Part shown: positions 1 through 8,589 of the stretch, in pieces | Numbering within the stretch: the stretch's first letter is position 1 | Layout of the letters: every line of letters starts with the position of its first letter | Origin: Streptomyces echinoruber | Lineage (GTDB): Bacteria > Actinomycetota > Actinomycetes > Streptomycetales > Streptomycetaceae | DNA: 64,000 nt | Direction of reading: 5' to 3' | Assembly: GCF_014651135.1 (NCBI RefSeq) | Contig: NZ_BMWH01000001.1 | Coordinates: 619,194-683,193, forward strand | Made by a program: the position numbers and the translations under genes | The notes under the pieces: generated by a model | Databases searched by the model: none | The model's input: only the letters and a program-made list of their open reading frames with translations | Told to the model about the DNA's origin: nothing

Positions 1-927
1 GAAGCCGGTGTGGCCGGCGGCTCCCCGGCCGGCGAGTTCGCCCATGAACCAGGGCTGGTCCAGGGCGAAGCCCAGGCCGGGCGGGGTGAGCAGGAGCTCG
101 ACGAAGTCGGGGCCGAGGATGCGGGCGGGGCCGTAGGCACCGCCCGCGAGCAGGGCGCGGCAGAACACCGCCAGGTCCCGTGCCGTGCCGAACAGCCCGG
201 CGTGGCCGGCCACCCCGCCCAGCGCCCAGGCGTTCTCGTCGTGGACCTCGCCGCGCAGCATGCCCCGGTCCGCCTTGGCCCAGGGCCGCCGCTGGTCCTC
301 GGTGGCCGCGGCGCCGGGGCAGGGGCCGAAGCGGGTGGCCGTCATGCCCAGCGGGCGGGTGATGCCGTCGCGCACGAGGGCGTCGAGGCGGCGGCCGGTG
401 ATGCGCTCCAGGACGTGCTGGAGCAGCAGCATGTTCAGGTCGGAGTAGCAAAAGGCGCCGCCCGGCTCCCCCACCGGTTCCTCGGCCCGCAGCCGCGCCA
501 GCCGCTCGGCGTCGTCGGCGCAGTCGTACAGCGGCAGTTCGGGCCGCAGGCCGGAGGTGTGGGTGAGCAGCTGGCGCACGGTCACGCCGTGGGCGGCGAC
601 GCCGCGGAAATCGGGCAGGTAGGCGCCGACGCGGGCGTCGATGCCCAGGGTGCCGCGCTCGATCTGCTGCACGGCGGCGACCGCGGTGAACAGCTTGGTC
701 AGGGAGGCGAGGTCGAAGGGGGTGTCGACGGTCACCGGCACCCACTGCGCGGGCGGCAGTTCCACGCCCCGGCCGGTGTCGGGGTCGTAGCGGGCGTAGC
801 GCACGGCCCAGCCGGCCGCCTCCGCCACCGCGACGACCGGGCCGCGCCCGGCGACCACGACGGCGCCGGGTGCCCAGGGGCGTTCACCGGTGGTGAGGGC
901 GCGGACCTCGCGCACGAGGTGCCGCAT
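1..927 (-). CDS. Serine hydrolase, beta-lactamase/class C esterase family (3' end outside window)
   Basis: Beta-lactamase-fold serine hydrolase of the kind that acts as esterase, D-aminopeptidase or amide hydrolase. The SxxK catalytic motif is S75-L-T-K78 in FDLASLTK, and the tyrosine motif is Y161-S-D. The visible part ends in HTGF, which lines up with the third (HxG-like) motif, so only the C-terminus is cut off by the window start. About 309 residues are visible. The ATG at 925-927 is the only plain start; the open frame continues upstream through residues ERAGLDP, a common family lead-in, into the end of the exporter gene, so coupling from there is possible. No signal peptide is seen, suggesting a cytoplasmic enzyme. 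Substrate unknown. Confidence 0.85.
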   Translation of the reverse strand, partial: MRHLVREVRALTTGERPWAPGAVVVAGRGPVVAVAEAAGWAVRYARYDPDTGRGVELPPAQWVPVTVDTPFDLASLTKLFTAVAAVQQIERGTLGIDARVGAYLPDFRGVAAHGVTVRQLLTHTSGLRPELPLYDCADDAERLARLRAEEPVGEPGGAFCYSDLNMLLLQHVLERITGRRLDALVRDGITRPLGMTATRFGPCPGAAATEDQRRPWAKADRGMLRGEVHDENAWALGGVAGHAGLFGTARDLAVFCRALLAGGAYGPARILGPDFVELLLTPPGLGFALDQPWFMGELAGRGAAGHTGF

Positions 928-983
928 CTCGCCGGGGTCGAGTCCGGCCCGCTCGGGGCCGCCGTCACGCAGTCTCGGCGCGC

Positions 984-2459
984 TCAGCTCTTCTCTCCCG
1001 CAGTCTCGTCCCGCGCGGTTTCGTCCCGCGCGGTTTCGTCCCGCGCGGTTTCGTCCCGCGCGGTTTCGTTCCCCGCAGTCTCGTCCCCCGAATTCTCGTC
1101 CCCCGCACTCTCGGCCGCGCTCGGGCGGGGAGTGCCCCCGTCCGCCGGCCCGTCGTCGCCGGTGCCGGTGCGGCTCCGGGTGCCGGTTCCGGCCCTGCGG
1201 GGACGGCACATTCCCACGAAACAGGCCAGCGCCGCCAGCGCGGCCGCCAGTTGGACCACGGCCATCGGCACCGCGGTGGTCTCCCCGGCCACGCCGACCA
1301 GCGGGGAGGCGACCGCGCCGATGAGGAAGGAGGTGGTGCCCAGCAGCGCGGAGGCGGAGCCGGCGGCGTGCCGGGTGCGCGTCAGGGCGAGCGTCTGTGT
1401 GTTGGGCAGGGTGAAGCCCATCGCCGACATCAGCACGAACAGCGCGGCGGCCACGGGCGCGAGCCCGACCCGGCCGAGCGCTCCGCAGGCCATGAGCAGC
1501 AGCGCGGCCGCGGCGAGCGCGATGGCGGCCAGGCCGCAGGCCAGCACCCGGTCCAGGCGGACCCGGCCGACGAGCACCTTGCCGTTGACCTGCCCGGCGA
1601 CCACCAGGCCGACGGAGTTGAGGCCGAACAGCAGGCTGTAGGTCTGCGGGGAGGCGCCGTAGATCTCCTGGATCACGAACGGCGAGGCGGCAATGTATGC
1701 GAACAGCGCGGCGAAGGCGAAGCCGCCCGCCAGGACGTATCCGGTGAAGGGCCGGTCGGCCAGCAGCCGGCGCATGGAGCGCAGCGCCTCCCCCGTCCCG
1801 CCGCCGTGCCGCCCGTGCGGCGGCAGCGTCTCCGGCAGCCTGGTCCACACCAGGGCGCCCAGCAGCAGGCCGACGCCGGTGAGGACGACGAAGACGCCCC
1901 GCCAGTCCGTCACCCGCAGGATCTGGCCGCCGACGAGCGGGGCGACGATCGGCGCGACACCGGAGATCAGCATGAGGGTGGAGAAGAAGCGCGCCATGGC
2001 CGGGCCGTCGTACAGGTCGCGCACGACGGCCCGGGCGATGACGATGCCGGCGGCGCCGGCCAGGCCCTGCGCGAACCGGAGGGCGACCAGGAGCTCCACG
2101 GTGGGCGCGACGGCGCACAGCGCGGTGGCCAGGAGGTAGACGGCGATGCCGGCCAGCAGCGGGCGGCGACGCCCCCAGCGGTCGCTCATCGGGCCGACGA
2201 CGAGCTGCCCGAGCGCCATGCCGGCCAGGCAGGCGGTGAGGGTGAGCTGCACGGTCGCGGCGGGCGCGTGCAGGGAGCGGGTGACCTCCGGCAGCGACGG
2301 CAGGTACATGTCCATCGCGAGCGGGGGTGTGGCGGTCAGGCCGCCGAGGACCAGGGTGACGAGCAGGCCGGTGCGCAGCGGGGGACGCGGGGACGGCGCT
2401 GCGGCGGCGGACGCGGCCGTCGGTGCCGCGTGCGGTAGGGGCGCCCCTCCCTCGGGCAT
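984..2459 (-). CDS. Bcr/CflA-family MFS drug exporter
   Basis: Twelve-helix major facilitator of the drug:proton antiporter (Bcr/CflA) type, 491 residues. The core shows the motif A region (SDRWGRRRPLL) after helix 2 and the PLAMDMYLPSLPEV segment typical of Bcr/CflA proteins in helix 1. The ATG at 2459 has GGAGG six bases upstream. The last 45 residues are a hydrophilic tail made of repeated ETARD-type units, coded by a 15-bp tandem repeat; ordinary Bcr proteins of about 400 residues lack this. The gene ends just upstream of the serine hydrolase on the same strand, so the two may be cotranscribed. Substrate cannot be told from sequence. Confidence 0.88.
   Translation of the reverse strand: MPEGGAPLPHAAPTAASAAAAPSPRPPLRTGLLVTLVLGGLTATPPLAMDMYLPSLPEVTRSLHAPAATVQLTLTACLAGMALGQLVVGPMSDRWGRRRPLLAGIAVYLLATALCAVAPTVELLVALRFAQGLAGAAGIVIARAVVRDLYDGPAMARFFSTLMLISGVAPIVAPLVGGQILRVTDWRGVFVVLTGVGLLLGALVWTRLPETLPPHGRHGGGTGEALRSMRRLLADRPFTGYVLAGGFAFAALFAYIAASPFVIQEIYGASPQTYSLLFGLNSVGLVVAGQVNGKVLVGRVRLDRVLACGLAAIALAAAALLLMACGALGRVGLAPVAAALFVLMSAMGFTLPNTQTLALTRTRHAAGSASALLGTTSFLIGAVASPLVGVAGETTAVPMAVVQLAAALAALACFVGMCRPRRAGTGTRSRTGTGDDGPADGGTPRPSAAESAGDENSGDETAGNETARDETARDETARDETARDETAGEKS
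991..1110. repeat. 15-bp tandem repeat in the 3' end of the exporter gene
   Basis: About eight 15-bp units lie head to tail. Four are identical (1006-1065), and the others differ by a few bases. They stay in frame and code repeated acidic units E-T-A-R-D on the minus strand, forming the exporter's C-terminal tail. Copy number is likely to vary between strains. Confidence 0.9.
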
Positions 2460-2565
2460 GTGACCTCCCTTGTGACCTCCCTCGCGAAAACGTGCGCCCC
2501 CTATGCTCTCAGCTCGTACACGGTGTCGGGACGCGTGATCGACGTGATCGAGGGGTGGGACGGGG

Positions 2566-3591
2566 ATGGCGGAGGCCGGCGTGCGGTGGGGTGTCCTGGC
2601 GACGGGCGGGATCGCGGCCGCGTTCGCCGCGGACCTGGTGGACCTGCCGGACGCCGAGTTGGTGGCGGTGGCCTCGCGCACCCGGGAGGCGGCACGGGCG
2701 TTCGCGGAGCGGTTCGGCGTGCCGCGGGCCTACGGCGACTGGGAGGCGCTCGCGCGGGACGAGGACATCGACGTCGTCTACGTCGCCACACCGCACGCGG
2801 CGCACCGGGCGGCGGCCGGGCTGTGCCTGGAGGCGGGCCGCAACGTGCTGTGCGAGAAGCCGTTCACGCTGAACGTGCGTCAGGCCGAGGAACTGGTCGC
2901 CCTCGCCCGCGAGCACGGGCGCTTCCTGATGGAGGCGATGTGGATGTACTGCAATCCGCTCGTGCGGCGCCTGAAGGCCCTGGTCGACGACGGCGCGATC
3001 GGCGAGGTCCGCACCGTGCACGCCGACTTCGGGCTGTCCGGCCCGTTCCCGCCGGCGCACCGGCTGCGCGACCCGGCGCTCGGCGGCGGCGCGCTGCTCG
3101 ACCTGGGCGTGTACCCGGTGGCGTTCGCGCAGTTGCTGCTGGGCGAGCCGACGGACGTCACCGCGCGGGCGGTGCTGTCGCCGGAGGGCGTCGATGTGCA
3201 GACGGGCGCGCTGCTGTCCTGGGAGAGCGGCGCGCTGGCCTCCGTGCACTGCTCGATCGTCGGCGGCACCGCCACCACCGCCTCCGTCACCGGCTCCGAG
3301 GGCCGCATCGACGTACCGTCCGGCTTCTTCCACCCCGACCGGTTCGTGCTGCACCGCGACGGGCGCGAGCCGCAGGAGTTCGCCGCCGACCCGGCCGACG
3401 GGCCGCGCACCAGCCTGCGGCACGAGGCGCGGGAGGTGATGCGGGCCCTGCGGGCCGGCGAGACGGAGTCCCCGCTGGTGCCGCTGGAAGGCACGCTGGC
3501 GGTGATGCGGACACTGGACGCGATACGGGACCGCGTCGGCGTCCGCTACCCCGGCGAGGAGCCCCGCGCGGCGGAGCCGACGCTGGTGTGA
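2566..3591 (+). CDS. Gfo/Idh/MocA-family NAD(P)-dependent oxidoreductase
   Basis: Sugar or inositol-type dehydrogenase, 341 residues, close to the family's usual size. The N-terminal Rossmann fold has the glycine-rich stretch LATGGIAAAF (residues 11-20), and the EKPF motif at 97-100 carries the lysine that touches nicotinamide in this family. The C-terminal half matches the Gfo/Idh beta-sheet domain (GGGALLDLGVYPV). The ATG at 2566 is divergent from the exporter gene across about 105 bp that must hold both promoters. The substrate is not predictable; trans-dihydrodiol dehydrogenase-like members have the same layout. Confidence 0.9.
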   Translation: MAEAGVRWGVLATGGIAAAFAADLVDLPDAELVAVASRTREAARAFAERFGVPRAYGDWEALARDEDIDVVYVATPHAAHRAAAGLCLEAGRNVLCEKPFTLNVRQAEELVALAREHGRFLMEAMWMYCNPLVRRLKALVDDGAIGEVRTVHADFGLSGPFPPAHRLRDPALGGGALLDLGVYPVAFAQLLLGEPTDVTARAVLSPEGVDVQTGALLSWESGALASVHCSIVGGTATTASVTGSEGRIDVPSGFFHPDRFVLHRDGREPQEFAADPADGPRTSLRHEAREVMRALRAGETESPLVPLEGTLAVMRTLDAIRDRVGVRYPGEEPRAAEPTLV

Positions 3592-3742
3592 ACCCAACCC
3601 CGGCGGGTCGGCGGCCCGGCAGCCCGGTGCCCCGGCGGCTCGGTGCCCTCGGCGGCCCGGTGGACCGGCTGCGCGTCTGCGGACTTCGGACATCGGGTGA
3701 GAGCCGCGCGCCGCGAACCCGCACACCCGCGGACCGGTTGTG

Positions 3743-3793
3743 GACCGGCCATACCTCGTCCACGACCGGCCATACCTCGTCCACGACCGGCCA
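3743..3793. repeat. 21-bp direct repeat, two full copies plus a partial third
   Basis: Two adjacent identical 21-bp units at 3743-3763 and 3764-3784 begin GACCGGCCATACC and are followed by a truncated third copy (3785-3793). Intergenic; function unknown. Confidence 0.9.
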
Positions 3794-4087
3794 CGTCCCG
3801 GCCGCGGGTCGGCGCGGCGCAGGCAAACGGGGAAGTCACCCCGTAATCGGCGCGGGACGCCGCCGACTCGGCGCGCGGCGCACAGCGCAGCCGTCGGCGA
3901 CGGCGAACGCGCTGTTCGCGACGGGAATGACGACCACGACGTCGTGCGCGGGACGGGACCGAACGAACTCAGCCACACCCGCGCGACCCCCTTCCACACA
4001 AACGGAATGCTCAACTCCATGGCATTCCGGCCGGTGACGGGCTTATGCTCGTCATCTCCTCCACGAGAGCTTCACAGTTGGAGGAGC

Positions 4088-4245
4088 GGTCTTTCGCAGA
4101 CCGGCCCGAGGGGGGACGGCAGCCGTTCCACGGCACCGGCAGGGGGTGGACCCGGCGCGAGGGCGCGGGGTACGCAACCGGTGCGTGGAACGGCTGCCCC
4201 ATGCCTGCACGTCGGCGCCACGCGAACAGACCGGAAGGCCTGTTT
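4088..4245. ncRNA. Cluster of three inverted repeats, possible structured RNA
   Basis: Three hairpins follow each other. The first is GGTCT/AGACC at 4088-4102 with a TTCGC loop. The second is long: GGCAGCCGTTCCAC plus GCACCGG (4118-4139) pairs with CCGGTGC plus GTGGAACGGCTGCC (4178-4198), 21 pairs with one bulged G and a 38-base loop that can itself fold. The third is a weaker AACAG/CTGTT stem near 4222-4244. There is no coding frame. It could be a structured transcript, a distal terminator for the carboxypeptidase gene (stop at 4334), or a decayed inverted-repeat element. The strand is undetermined because the stems are symmetric. Confidence 0.45.
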
Positions 4246-4333
4246 CCGCACCGTCCTCGGCGAACCGGCCCGCCGTTCAACGACGTTGCCGTTCAGCGCC
4301 GTTGTCGCTGTCGCCCTTCACCGGCGCTGCCGT

Positions 4334-5611
4334 TCAGCGCCGGTGCCGTCCCCCGCCCTGCCGGTCCGACTGCTCCGGCTGCTCCGGCTGCTTCGGCTGC
4401 TTCGGCTGATCCGACTGCTGCGGTCGCCTCGGCCGTCCCTGCCGTCCCTGCCGCCCCGGCTGCTCCGCCCGCGCCGCGGCCGCCGCGCGCCACCGCCGGC
4501 GCAGCATCCACACGCCGCCCGCGAGCAGCGCCGTGGTGTACCCGGCGCCCTCCAGCAGCCGCCAGGACGACGGCCCGGCCGTGCCCGGCGCCCCGGCCGC
4601 CGCCCGCGCCGTGCGGCGCGCCGGCGTCGGAACCGCCGTGGCCCCGCCCTCGCTCAGCGGCTCCACCAGCGTCCCGACCGCCTTGGCCGAACGCCCGGCG
4701 CCGAAGCCCCAGTCGAGCAGCGCGGCCGCCTCCTCGTACACCGCGTTCACGGCGTTGCCCGGATGCATCACGGTGACCAGCAGGGTGCGGCCGCCGCGCG
4801 CGGCCGCGCCGGTGAAGGTGTTCCCGGCGTGGCTGGTGTAGCCGTTCTTCACCCCGATCAGCCCCGGGTACGGCTTCAGGCCCCACACGCCGGTCAGCAG
4901 CCGGTCGGTGTTCTGGATCTGGAACGTCTTCTTCCCGCCGGCCGGGAAGTCGGCGGTCCGCGTGGCGCAGTAGGCGCGGAAGTCGGCGTTCCGCAGGCCG
5001 TGGCGGGCGAACAGCGTCAGGTCGTACGCCGAGGACAACTGCCCGCGGTGGTCGTAGCCGTCCGGGCTGACCACGTGGGTGTCGAGGGCCTGCAGGTCGA
5101 TGGCCCGGGACTGCATCTCGGCGACCGTCTTCTCGATGCCGCCGTTGAGGCGGGCGAGCACGTGCACGGCGTCGTTGCCGGAGCGCAGGAACACGCCCTG
5201 CCACAACTGCCGCACCGTGTAGGTGACGCCGGGCCGGATGCCGACGAGGCTGGAGCCGGCCGGTATCCCGGCCAGGTCCGCGGCGGTGACGGTGTACCGC
5301 CGGTCCGGGTCGAGCTTGGGCAGCACGGTGTCGGCGAACAGCATCTTCAACGTGGACGCGGGTGCCAGCAGCCGGTGGGCACGGCAGGCGGCCAGCACCT
5401 CGCCGGTGTCGTGGTCGGCGACCAGCCAGGACCGGGCGGTCAGCTTCGTGGGCAGGCCGCCGGCCCCGCGCACCTGCACGCCGTCACGGGCCAGCCGCTC
5501 CCCGCCGACGACGGACGTCGCGGCGGCGGGGGCGGCCGCGGCGCACGGCAGCGCGGCGGCGGTCAGGCCGAGGAGGGCACGTCGGGACAACGGGGTCGTC
5601 GCATCACACAC
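4334..5611 (-). CDS. D-alanyl-D-alanine carboxypeptidase (PBP5/6 type, peptidase S11)
   Basis: Low-molecular-weight penicillin-binding protein that trims the last D-Ala from peptidoglycan pentapeptides. All three active-site motifs are present: S86-T-L-K89, S144-G-N146 and K255-N-G257 (KNG in place of KTG). The N-terminus SRRALLGL followed by an Ala-rich stretch looks like a twin-arginine export signal. A single membrane helix near residues 350-370 and a basic Gln/Pro-rich tail (repeated KQPEQ units) would anchor the enzyme outside the membrane with the tail inside. 425 residues, usual for Streptomyces members. Confidence 0.9.
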   Translation of the reverse strand: MCDATTPLSRRALLGLTAAALPCAAAAPAAATSVVGGERLARDGVQVRGAGGLPTKLTARSWLVADHDTGEVLAACRAHRLLAPASTLKMLFADTVLPKLDPDRRYTVTAADLAGIPAGSSLVGIRPGVTYTVRQLWQGVFLRSGNDAVHVLARLNGGIEKTVAEMQSRAIDLQALDTHVVSPDGYDHRGQLSSAYDLTLFARHGLRNADFRAYCATRTADFPAGGKKTFQIQNTDRLLTGVWGLKPYPGLIGVKNGYTSHAGNTFTGAAARGGRTLLVTVMHPGNAVNAVYEEAAALLDWGFGAGRSAKAVGTLVEPLSEGGATAVPTPARRTARAAAGAPGTAGPSSWRLLEGAGYTTALLAGGVWMLRRRWRAAAAARAEQPGRQGRQGRPRRPQQSDQPKQPKQPEQPEQSDRQGGGRHRR

Positions 5612-5690
5612 GCCCGGGACCGTACCGAGCGCCGCCGCGCCCGCCCACCGCGGGGCCCCAAAACAAGATCAAAAGTTCCGCCAACCATCC

Positions 5691-6155
5691 TTGAACCGAC
5701 ACCAACCGCGGCTGGCCGGTCCCGGCCGCGCTCACCGCCGCGCCCGCCGGAGCCGCCGCACCCACCGGGCCCGATACTCCCGATGCCGCCCTCGCACCCG
5801 CCACACCCTCTCCGCACCCGCCGACCTGTGGGACCGCATCGACGCGCTGTACGCCTGGCTGACCGCCCACCGGACGCGCGGCGGGCACGAGGATCTGCTG
5901 CTGCGCCTGTTGAAGCTGCCGGAGGAGGTCGGCGAGGCGACCGCGGCGGTGATCGGCGCGCTGGGCCACAACCCGCGCAAGGGCGTCAGCCACACCTGGC
6001 AGGACGTCGAGGCAGAGCTGTGCGACATCGCCGTCACCGCGCTGGTGGCGCTGCGCATGCTCACCCCCGACGCCCGGGACGTCTTCGCCCACCACCTGGA
6101 CCGGGTCACCCGGCGCTCCCTGGCCGGCGGGACGGTGACGGACGCGACGGAGTGA
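5691..6155 (+). CDS. MazG-like nucleotide pyrophosphohydrolase
   Basis: Small MazG-type all-alpha NTP pyrophosphatase that probably hydrolyses (d)NTPs to NMPs for housecleaning. The conserved block LLRLLKLPEEVGEATAAV carries the Glu residues that bind metal, followed by WQDVEAELCDIAVTAL with the second E/D set. The end of the gene is firm, but the start is not: no ATG or GTG lies in frame before the conserved part, only a TTG at 5691 without a good ribosome site. Basic, low-complexity sequence between 5691 and about 5820 may be untranslated, so the true start could be nearer the conserved domain. Confidence 0.7.
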   Translation: MNRHQPRLAGPGRAHRRARRSRRTHRARYSRCRPRTRHTLSAPADLWDRIDALYAWLTAHRTRGGHEDLLLRLLKLPEEVGEATAAVIGALGHNPRKGVSHTWQDVEAELCDIAVTALVALRMLTPDARDVFAHHLDRVTRRSLAGGTVTDATE

Positions 6156-6223
6156 CGCCGGGGGTGGTGGCGCACACTGTGTGATGACGTCAGCCCGCCT
6201 CCTCCCGCACGGAAGTTGAGCCG

Positions 6224-6763
6224 ATGAGCCGTTCCGCCGTTCCCGAACCGTCCTGGTGGCGGGAGGATCCCGAGCGATGGGAGCTTCTGGAGTTCGACGG
6301 GCGGTACGACGGGGACGGGCTGCCGGTCGACGCCTGCTGGGAGGACAGGCAGCAGGTCCTCCACGCCCTGGTCCGGGAACCCGCCCCCGGGGACGGGGAT
6401 TTCGCCCGGTTCCTGCTGGTCCAGGAGACGCGGTGGCACCGGCACTCCTGGGGCTTCAACCACTCCATCGAACTCGCCGCCCTGCGGGTCGCCGAGGAGC
6501 GCCGCGTGGAGGACGTCTGGATCCTGTGGGAGGCCGTCTGCGGGAGTTTCGACACCTGGTGCGGCCTTCCCCACCACCTGCTGCTCGCGGCCGGGGTGGC
6601 CGCCACCACGCAGTACGTCGAGGACTCCGGACATCCCCGGCGGGACAACCTCCTGGACCACCTCGGGAAGATGTCCCGCACAACGGACGAGGAGGTCGCC
6701 CGGACGCTGGCCCGCCGGCGCCGCCACTATCGCGAGATCATCGGCGGGACGAGCGGGAAGTGA
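6224..6763 (+). CDS. Hypothetical protein (179 residues)
   Basis: Not recognised. A soluble, acidic, Trp- and His-rich protein starting MSRSAVPEPSWW, with helical repeats in the middle (HSIELAALRVAEERRVEDVW) and a basic C-terminus. No signal peptide or membrane segment. The next gene starts 7 bp after its stop, so the two form an operon. Nothing in the neighbourhood points to a function. Confidence 0.75.
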   Translation: MSRSAVPEPSWWREDPERWELLEFDGRYDGDGLPVDACWEDRQQVLHALVREPAPGDGDFARFLLVQETRWHRHSWGFNHSIELAALRVAEERRVEDVWILWEAVCGSFDTWCGLPHHLLLAAGVAATTQYVEDSGHPRRDNLLDHLGKMSRTTDEEVARTLARRRRHYREIIGGTSGK

Positions 6764-6769
6764 GGCGGC

Positions 6770-7242
6770 ATGGAGATCGTCGCGCAGTGGGTACGGACGT
6801 CGTGGACCAAGCGGTCCCGGGGCGGGGAGGGCGCCGCCCGCCGGAACGCCGCCCCGATCGGGTTCTCCCTTCCCGACGCTCCGAGGCCACTCGTGCACGT
6901 CGTGCGCATGCGCGAGGAGGACGGCTTCCGGCCACACGGCAGCCTCGGGGACCTGGGCACGGTCGACCTCCAGCTCCGTGAAACCGAGGGGCGGCTGCGG
7001 GTCTTCCCACGCGTGCAGCCCTTGTGCGCCCTGCCGCCGCGGCCAAGACGCCCGCCGGCCGTGCGGCTCGTTCCCGGACAGTGGGTGCGTTGGCAGCTGA
7101 ATTACCGCTTCAGCAGCACCTGGGCACCCGGGACTGGTCCTACTGGCTGGACACGTTCAACGTCGCCTACGGACCGGTCACTGCCGACGTGTTCCTGGGA
7201 ACGCCCGACCTCCTCGTCGATGAGCGGGGCCCGGTCCGCTGA
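6770..7242 (+). pseudogene. Hypothetical gene with a single-base frameshift near 7114
   Basis: The frame opening at 6770 (MEIVAQWVRTSW) codes a plausible protein up to VRWQLNYRFS, then turns into Thr/Ser/Pro-rich noise. The sensible continuation, QHLGTRDWSYWLDTFNVAYG through LLVDERGPVR, sits in another frame and stops at 7242. One missing C in the run around 7111-7116 would restore a protein of about 157 residues. It follows the upstream hypothetical gene by 7 bp. It is either a real recent mutation or a sequencing error. Function unknown. Confidence 0.7.
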
Positions 7243-7332
7243 CGGCGTGCGGAAAGGCAGCCGGAGCCGCCGGGACGAACGGAGCGCGGACGCGGCGGAG
7301 TGACACCGGGGCGATGGCCGGGCCGGGGCCGT

Positions 7333-7734
7333 TCAGGCATCGGTCTCCGGCTCCGCCGCGTTCTCCGCGGCTGCGGCCGGGCGGTGGCCGATGGTCATGC
7401 CGGGGCGGCGGCGGTGCACGGTGAGGTAGGTCAGGCCGCCGGGGCCCGCGGTGATGCTACGGGTGGTCCCCCGCGGCAGCCACAGCAGCCCGCCCTCGGC
7501 CACCCGCTGCGGCTCGTCCGCCGCGCCGGTGCCGACCAGGCCGTCACCGGCGACCACGAGGAGCAGCACGTCCAGGTCGGTCTCGGTGTGCCGGGCGATG
7601 CGCTCGTCCGGCCGCAGCCGCACGAGGTTGGCGTCGAGCTGGCGCCCGCTGTCGGCGAGTTTCCACAGCACCGTGGCCGCGGCGCCGTTGTCGTGGCCGC
7701 TCTCGCTCAGGGCCCGGACGTCCCAGGAAGTCAT
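7333..7734 (-). CDS. Cupin-domain protein
   Basis: Single small beta-barrel cupin of 133 residues. The first cupin motif is seen as RLRPDERIARHTETDLDVLLLVVAG and the second as LLWLPRGTTRSI. Only one clear metal-type histidine (RHTETD) is present, so metal binding is doubtful and a sensory or structural role is possible. The ATG at 7734 is chosen over the GTG at 7743 because the upstream GAAGG is better spaced. Divergent from the HTH regulator at 7878, with about 140 bp between them. Confidence 0.8.
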   Translation of the reverse strand: MTSWDVRALSESGHDNGAAATVLWKLADSGRQLDANLVRLRPDERIARHTETDLDVLLLVVAGDGLVGTGAADEPQRVAEGGLLWLPRGTTRSITAGPGGLTYLTVHRRRPGMTIGHRPAAAAENAAEPETDA

Positions 7735-7805
7735 CCGCCTCACACCTTCCCTTCGGCGCCGATTATTACATGTACGATTTGGAGAAACCCGAGTCCGGGT
7801 CCGCC

Positions 7806-7841
7806 GGCCGGTCCTTCGGCCGGTCCTTCGGCCGGTCCTTC
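7806..7841. repeat. 12-bp tandem repeat, three copies
   Basis: Three identical units GGCCGGTCCTTC lie head to tail in the leader between the divergent cupin and HTH regulator genes. They could be a repeated regulator binding site or simple slippage. Confidence 0.85.
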
Positions 7842-7877
7842 GACCGACCCGCCGGCCGGGAGAGGAGAGGAGCGGAC

Positions 7878-8570
7878 GTGTCGACCGTGCGGGAGAGCCC
7901 GCAGGAAAGTTCGCGGGAGAGCCCGCGCCGCCGCGAGGTGCTGGACGTGCTGCGCGCCGCGTCGACCCCGCTGGGGGTCGCGGAGGTGGCGGCGCGGATC
8001 GGCGTCCACCCCAACACCGTGCGCTTTCACCTGGACGCGCTCCTCGCCGAGGGCCGCATCGAGCGGCGCACCGACGAGCCGGCCGGCCCCGGCCGCCCCC
8101 GCACCGTGTACGCCCCGCGCCCCGGCATGAACCGCGACGGCGCGCGCAGCTACCACCTCCTGGCCCGGATCCTGCTCAGCCATCTGGCGTCGGCCGGTGA
8201 CGGCGCGCAGGCGGCCGCCCTGGAGGCCGGCCGCGCCTGGGGCCGTTACCTGGTCGGCCCCGAGCCGCCCTTCCGCCGCCCCACGGACCGGCAGGCCGCC
8301 GCCCGTCTCACCGGCCTCCTCGCCGACCTCGGCTTCGACCCGGCGCCCGAGGGCGACGACGGCCGGGCCCCGCGACGCATCCGGCTGCGGCACTGCCCCT
8401 TCCTGGAACTGGCGGAGGAGTACGGCCAGTTGGTCTGCTCCGTCCATCTGGGCCTGATGCAGGGGGCGTTGGCGGAACTGGGCGCGCCGCTGACCGCCGG
8501 CCGGCTGGACCGGTTCGCCACCCCGGACTCCTGCCTCGCCCACCTGGACGAGGTCTCGTCCCCCGCCTGA
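7878..8570 (+). CDS. HTH transcriptional regulator with conserved Cys/His C-terminal region (SufR-like layout)
   Basis: DNA-binding regulator of 230 residues. The winged-helix N-terminus includes LGVAEVAARIGVHPNTVRFHLDALLAEGRIERR and a wing GRPRTVYAP. The C-terminal part HCPFLELAEEYGQLVCSVHLGLM has the C-x(n)-C-x2-H spacing seen in SufR-like Fe-S sensors, so redox or iron sensing is possible. The GTG at 7878 follows AGGAG; the longer frame back to 7770 is only repeat-coded sequence. The gene is followed 19 bp later by a four-helix membrane protein, a pairing frequent in Streptomyces. Confidence 0.85.
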   Translation: MSTVRESPQESSRESPRRREVLDVLRAASTPLGVAEVAARIGVHPNTVRFHLDALLAEGRIERRTDEPAGPGRPRTVYAPRPGMNRDGARSYHLLARILLSHLASAGDGAQAAALEAGRAWGRYLVGPEPPFRRPTDRQAAARLTGLLADLGFDPAPEGDDGRAPRRIRLRHCPFLELAEEYGQLVCSVHLGLMQGALAELGAPLTAGRLDRFATPDSCLAHLDEVSSPA

Positions 8571-8589
8571 GCAGAAAGGCTCCCCCCGC

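Larger units (their letters stand above)
3592..4333. other. Gene-free region with several repeats
   Basis: No convincing coding frame on either strand. It holds a 21-bp direct repeat (3743-3784), a perfect 7-bp inverted repeat with 11-base spacer (GGAATGC 4004-4010 / GCATTCC 4022-4028), and a run of hairpins from 4088 to 4245 described separately. It lies downstream of both flanking genes (plus-strand oxidoreductase and minus-strand carboxypeptidase), so it may hold their terminators, but it is much longer than a terminator region needs to be. Confidence 0.7.

Noticed and set aside
10..1641. Long plus-strand open frame of 543 codons
   Set aside because: It lies opposite the serine hydrolase and exporter genes; the minus strand shows SxxK and MFS motifs and the plus reading is Gly/Arg-rich with no domain.
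4118..4198. Large inverted repeat as a riboswitch or tRNA
   Set aside because: No conserved core of any riboswitch class I know and no tRNA anticodon or CCA features; symmetric stem only.
3740..6184. Plus-strand frame of 814 codons
   Set aside because: Runs through the gene-free region, the opposite strand of the carboxypeptidase and the wrong frame of MazG; low-complexity product.
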